This document shows, piece after piece, positions 62,023-64,000 of a DNA stretch of 64,000 bases (positions within the stretch are counted from its first letter, which is position 1; every line of letters begins with the position of its first letter). Location of the stretch: contig NZ_JACXAI010000010.1 of the NCBI RefSeq assembly GCF_014773385.1, positions 1 through 64,000 on the forward strand, read 5' to 3'. A program made the translations under genes and the position numbers. Source of the stretch: Metabacillus arenae (lineage in GTDB: Bacteria > Bacillota > Bacilli > Bacillales > Bacillaceae). The notes beneath the pieces were generated by a model. The model was not told the origin of the DNA and did not search any database. It saw nothing but the letters and a program-made list of their open reading frames with translations.

Positions 62023-62922
62023 TCATGGTTTCCAAGTGATTGGAGGCTGAGATGGCTGTGGGTCATGCTCCGTTAAGAACTGCTGCAACCCCCCCAAATC
62101 ATCGGTGTTTATAAAATCTACACCAGCTTTCAAAAGTTCATGCCATATCGCTTCCCGCTGTGGTGAGGGGATGTCAGGAGTAGCCCAAAAGCGGACCTTT
62201 TGATTATTAGCATGAGCAGTTGAAACAATCGTATTCAATTTCTCCCGTTCCTCAACCGGCATTTCTCCTTCACCATTCCATGAGAAATGTTTCGTCCAGT
62301 TATCACTGATGACAGGCATAAATTCATTTGCAGTGCCTGAACCCAAGTCGCTCATTCGTCCATCATAGGCTGCATAGCGAACAGGCTGATTCTCCATAAG
62401 GTCACGCGGACGGTTACCTGATATATAAACCGTTACGGCGCCAGGTTTTACTCCTGCAGGCGTGAATTTTGTAAGCATCCTTTGATACTTGCGGAGCTGT
62501 TTATGTATAGCCCGGTAAGTCGCCTCATCCGCCGACTTAATGTCAATCCATAGGATAAAATCATGCTTATAATTTGGATAAACAGATCTGTGATTGTTCT
62601 TGACTCTTTCCATCAACGGTTTAAGATATAGAGATTGTAACGTCCGTTCTGATCGAACATCTTCCCTGTCATGAGCGATAAGCAGCTTGCCATCGACAAG
62701 CCAAACGTCCGCTTCAACACTAGTAAACCCATGGCTTAAAGCATCCTGTAATGGACGGGAATGCTCATAATCATTATGAGCATGGGCTTTGGCAAGAGGC
62801 AAAGCAGACTCCTGATTTGATGTTTTGGATTGTGGCTTGGCAGTCGAAACTTGTGTAAAAGAAGATGCAAATACAGCTAAGACAATAGTGAAAATAAATA
62901 CCATTTTTTTCAAATCTCTCAA
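62023..62922 (-). CDS. Secreted PI-PLC/glycerophosphodiester phosphodiesterase-like protein
   Basis: The 299-residue protein has a signal peptide (about 1-28). The mature part fits the PLC-like TIM barrel of the GDPD superfamily: AHNDYEHSRPLQDAL (first catalytic His), SVEADVWLVDG (metal-binding Glu and Asp), LLIAHDRE (second His), WIDIKSADE and the C-terminal GVDFINTDDLGGL. It probably cleaves phosphodiesters of extracellular phospholipid or teichoic-acid breakdown products. It resembles the group annotated as AIM6-like proteins, which is poorly characterised. Confidence 0.82.
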   Translation of the reverse strand: MRDLKKMVFIFTIVLAVFASSFTQVSTAKPQSKTSNQESALPLAKAHAHNDYEHSRPLQDALSHGFTSVEADVWLVDGKLLIAHDREDVRSERTLQSLYLKPLMERVKNNHRSVYPNYKHDFILWIDIKSADEATYRAIHKQLRKYQRMLTKFTPAGVKPGAVTVYISGNRPRDLMENQPVRYAAYDGRMSDLGSGTANEFMPVISDNWTKHFSWNGEGEMPVEEREKLNTIVSTAHANNQKVRFWATPDIPSPQREAIWHELLKAGVDFINTDDLGGLQQFLTEHDPQPSQPPITWKP

Positions 62923-63200
62923 CCTCCTATTAGAAAAATTTCACCTCTCATATTAAAGAAAAATCACCAAGTTACAAGGTGAAAACTTAATGTTTTACAA
63001 AACTAAACAGAAATTTTACATACCATTAAAAAAGGTTTTTAAAGATTTACATGCCAAAAAAAGGATATTAAAATGACCACAAATAGAGATCCCTTGAAGA
63101 TTTAGAGAGGTTACTAATGGTTGTCGCGGTTAAAAATTCAATAAAAATAAAGCCGAGCGGAAAAGAGGCAAAGGTTGCTTCGTTTAAATGAATTAAAACA

Positions 63201-63249
63201 GCCGCTCATAAATGGAAAGGAAGGAATACCTTCTATTCAAATGAGCGGC
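63201..63249 (-). terminator. Terminator of the partial gene at the right edge
   Basis: GCCGCTCAT and ATGAGCGGC form a stem, and on the minus strand it is followed by TGTTTT. The rest of the gap 62923-63281 holds the upstream region of the GDPD-like gene and no recognised gene. Confidence 0.75.
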
Positions 63250-63281
63250 CAATGCCCGTCGGCGCAATTTTTAACCGACTC

Positions 63282-64000
63282 CTATTTTTTTAGTTTAAGC
63301 TTCCACAGCTTTATGTCATCATAAAAAGCAGTGGTAGTAGCGTATGAAGTAGTATAGGCGATAACTCTAGCGGTGACAACATTTTCTGGTGCCTTTGCTG
63401 TGACTGAAACGGTCTGCCATTTGTTATAACCTATCTCTGTATGGACAGGAACAGAGATGATTTCTTTCCCATTTTCATCATAATAGCGAAGCATAAAGCT
63501 TGCCAGTCCATCCTTTATAAATAATTTAGATTCAGCTGTCAAGACATCTCCTGCTTTTATATCGATTGCCTGGCTCATAAGGGCAACTGCTTTGTTTCTT
63601 GAGCTATCTATCAGCTTAAGGCTTTTTCTACCTTTATAGCGCCGTTCATCATCTGCATCATACTGAACATCTGAATCAGTAGTGAACATAGATGTCCAGC
63701 CAGGAATTACTCCATCCTGAATTGGTTTTTCAAAGCTGTGATTTTGAAGAGGTTTTCTTTGTTTTCCTTTTACTTGGTCGACAGTCATTTTGTAAAGAAG
63801 GGTCCGATTTGATCCGAGAGAATAATAGATGTCGCCTTCATCATTAATATCATAAGAATAAGCATTCGCTATTCGTTTGCTTTCAAGTGTATCAGAGTCT
63901 ATAGCAGTTAGATTACCGCTGAAACCAGCATATAATAAACCTTTTGACCATTCAAGCGCTATCGAATGCCATACTCCGAAAGGCAAAGAACCATCAGGGT
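63282..64000 (-). CDS. Secreted protein with C-terminal carbohydrate-binding-like domain, 5' end outside the window
   Basis: The frame is open to the window edge, so at least 238 C-terminal residues are seen. The first part has beta-propeller-like strands (GLLYAGFSGNLTAIDSDT, YDINDEGDIYYSLG); from about residue 85 an NHSFEKP...GVIPGWT opening marks a CBM/CenC-type jelly roll that ends TTAFYDDIKLWKLKLKK. This layout fits a large extracellular enzyme or binding protein acting on polysaccharide. The catalytic part, if any, is outside. Confidence 0.7.
   Translation of the reverse strand, partial: PDGSLPFGVWHSIALEWSKGLLYAGFSGNLTAIDSDTLESKRIANAYSYDINDEGDIYYSLGSNRTLLYKMTVDQVKGKQRKPLQNHSFEKPIQDGVIPGWTSMFTTDSDVQYDADDERRYKGRKSLKLIDSSRNKAVALMSQAIDIKAGDVLTAESKLFIKDGLASFMLRYYDENGKEIISVPVHTEIGYNKWQTVSVTAKAPENVVTARVIAYTTSYATTTAFYDDIKLWKLKLKK

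Overview
The window is low-GC DNA with strong AGGAGG-type ribosome binding sites. It carries a T-box riboswitch, perfect 7-1-7 Fur boxes, a CsoR/CopZ/CopA copper operon, an AdaA/AdaB pair, a YhcQ-like spore coat protein and an LXG polymorphic toxin locus of the Bacillus yxiB-yxiC-yxiD type. Together these point to a spore-forming member of the Bacillaceae. No rRNA, tRNA or CRISPR array was seen.

Layout. 1-95 is the end of an IS150-like element cut by the window edge. 463-5161 is a sugar PTS operon (PRD regulator, class II aldolase, fructose-type EIIABC with a frameshift). 5306-9111 is a Fur-controlled siderophore ABC transporter on the minus strand, divergent from a Fur-boxed ferredoxin-NADP reductase (9301-10350). 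10436-13390 holds a truncated oxidoreductase, an MFS transporter behind a T-box, a GC-rich DUF2277 gene and a relic of an immunity-like gene. 13557-15587 encodes two secreted, acidic, repeat-containing proteins. 15752-21468 is a type VII (LXG) toxin locus on the minus strand: two small helical partner proteins, a toxin with a glycine-zipper C-terminus, then a tandem array of about seven paralogous small membrane proteins (one broken), with one unrelated 269-residue gene inside the array.

21744-25141 holds an acetyltransferase, then the alkylation-response cluster adaA-adaB-2OG oxygenase, then a radical SAM gene. A repeat pair and a NERD gene follow. 26916-28886 has two cobalamin genes (cbiA, cobO); cobT lies alone at 50579. 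After an aminoglycoside nucleotidyltransferase and a SWIM-SNF2 helicase comes a decayed stretch (33.4-38.2 kb) with relics of a DUF3967 gene, a serine recombinase, a GH1 glucosidase and a SEDS (FtsW/RodA) protein. Within it sits an intact pair of class 3 lipases, one of which has lost its catalytic serine.

38368-50041 is a complete glycolate utilisation cluster: GlcE, GlcF and GlcD oxidise glycolate to glyoxylate, malate synthase G condenses it with acetyl-CoA, malic enzyme returns pyruvate, and a FAH-family enzyme, an IclR regulator and a lactate/glycolate permease complete the set. 51983-56608 is copper homeostasis with two near-identical operators in opposite orientation, followed by a His-rich anchored protein and a small [2Fe-2S] protein. 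The right end has a 38-residue lipoprotein, a coat protein, a YlmA-type ATPase, a 770-bp array of ~20-bp repeats, a WYL regulator with two DinB-family proteins, a secreted GDPD-like enzyme and the 3' part of a secreted protein.

The most noteworthy features are the LXG toxin with its expanded membrane immunity array and relics, two intergenic repeat arrays sharing a ~20-bp step, the serine-less lipase paralogue, and the T-box in front of an MFS gene.
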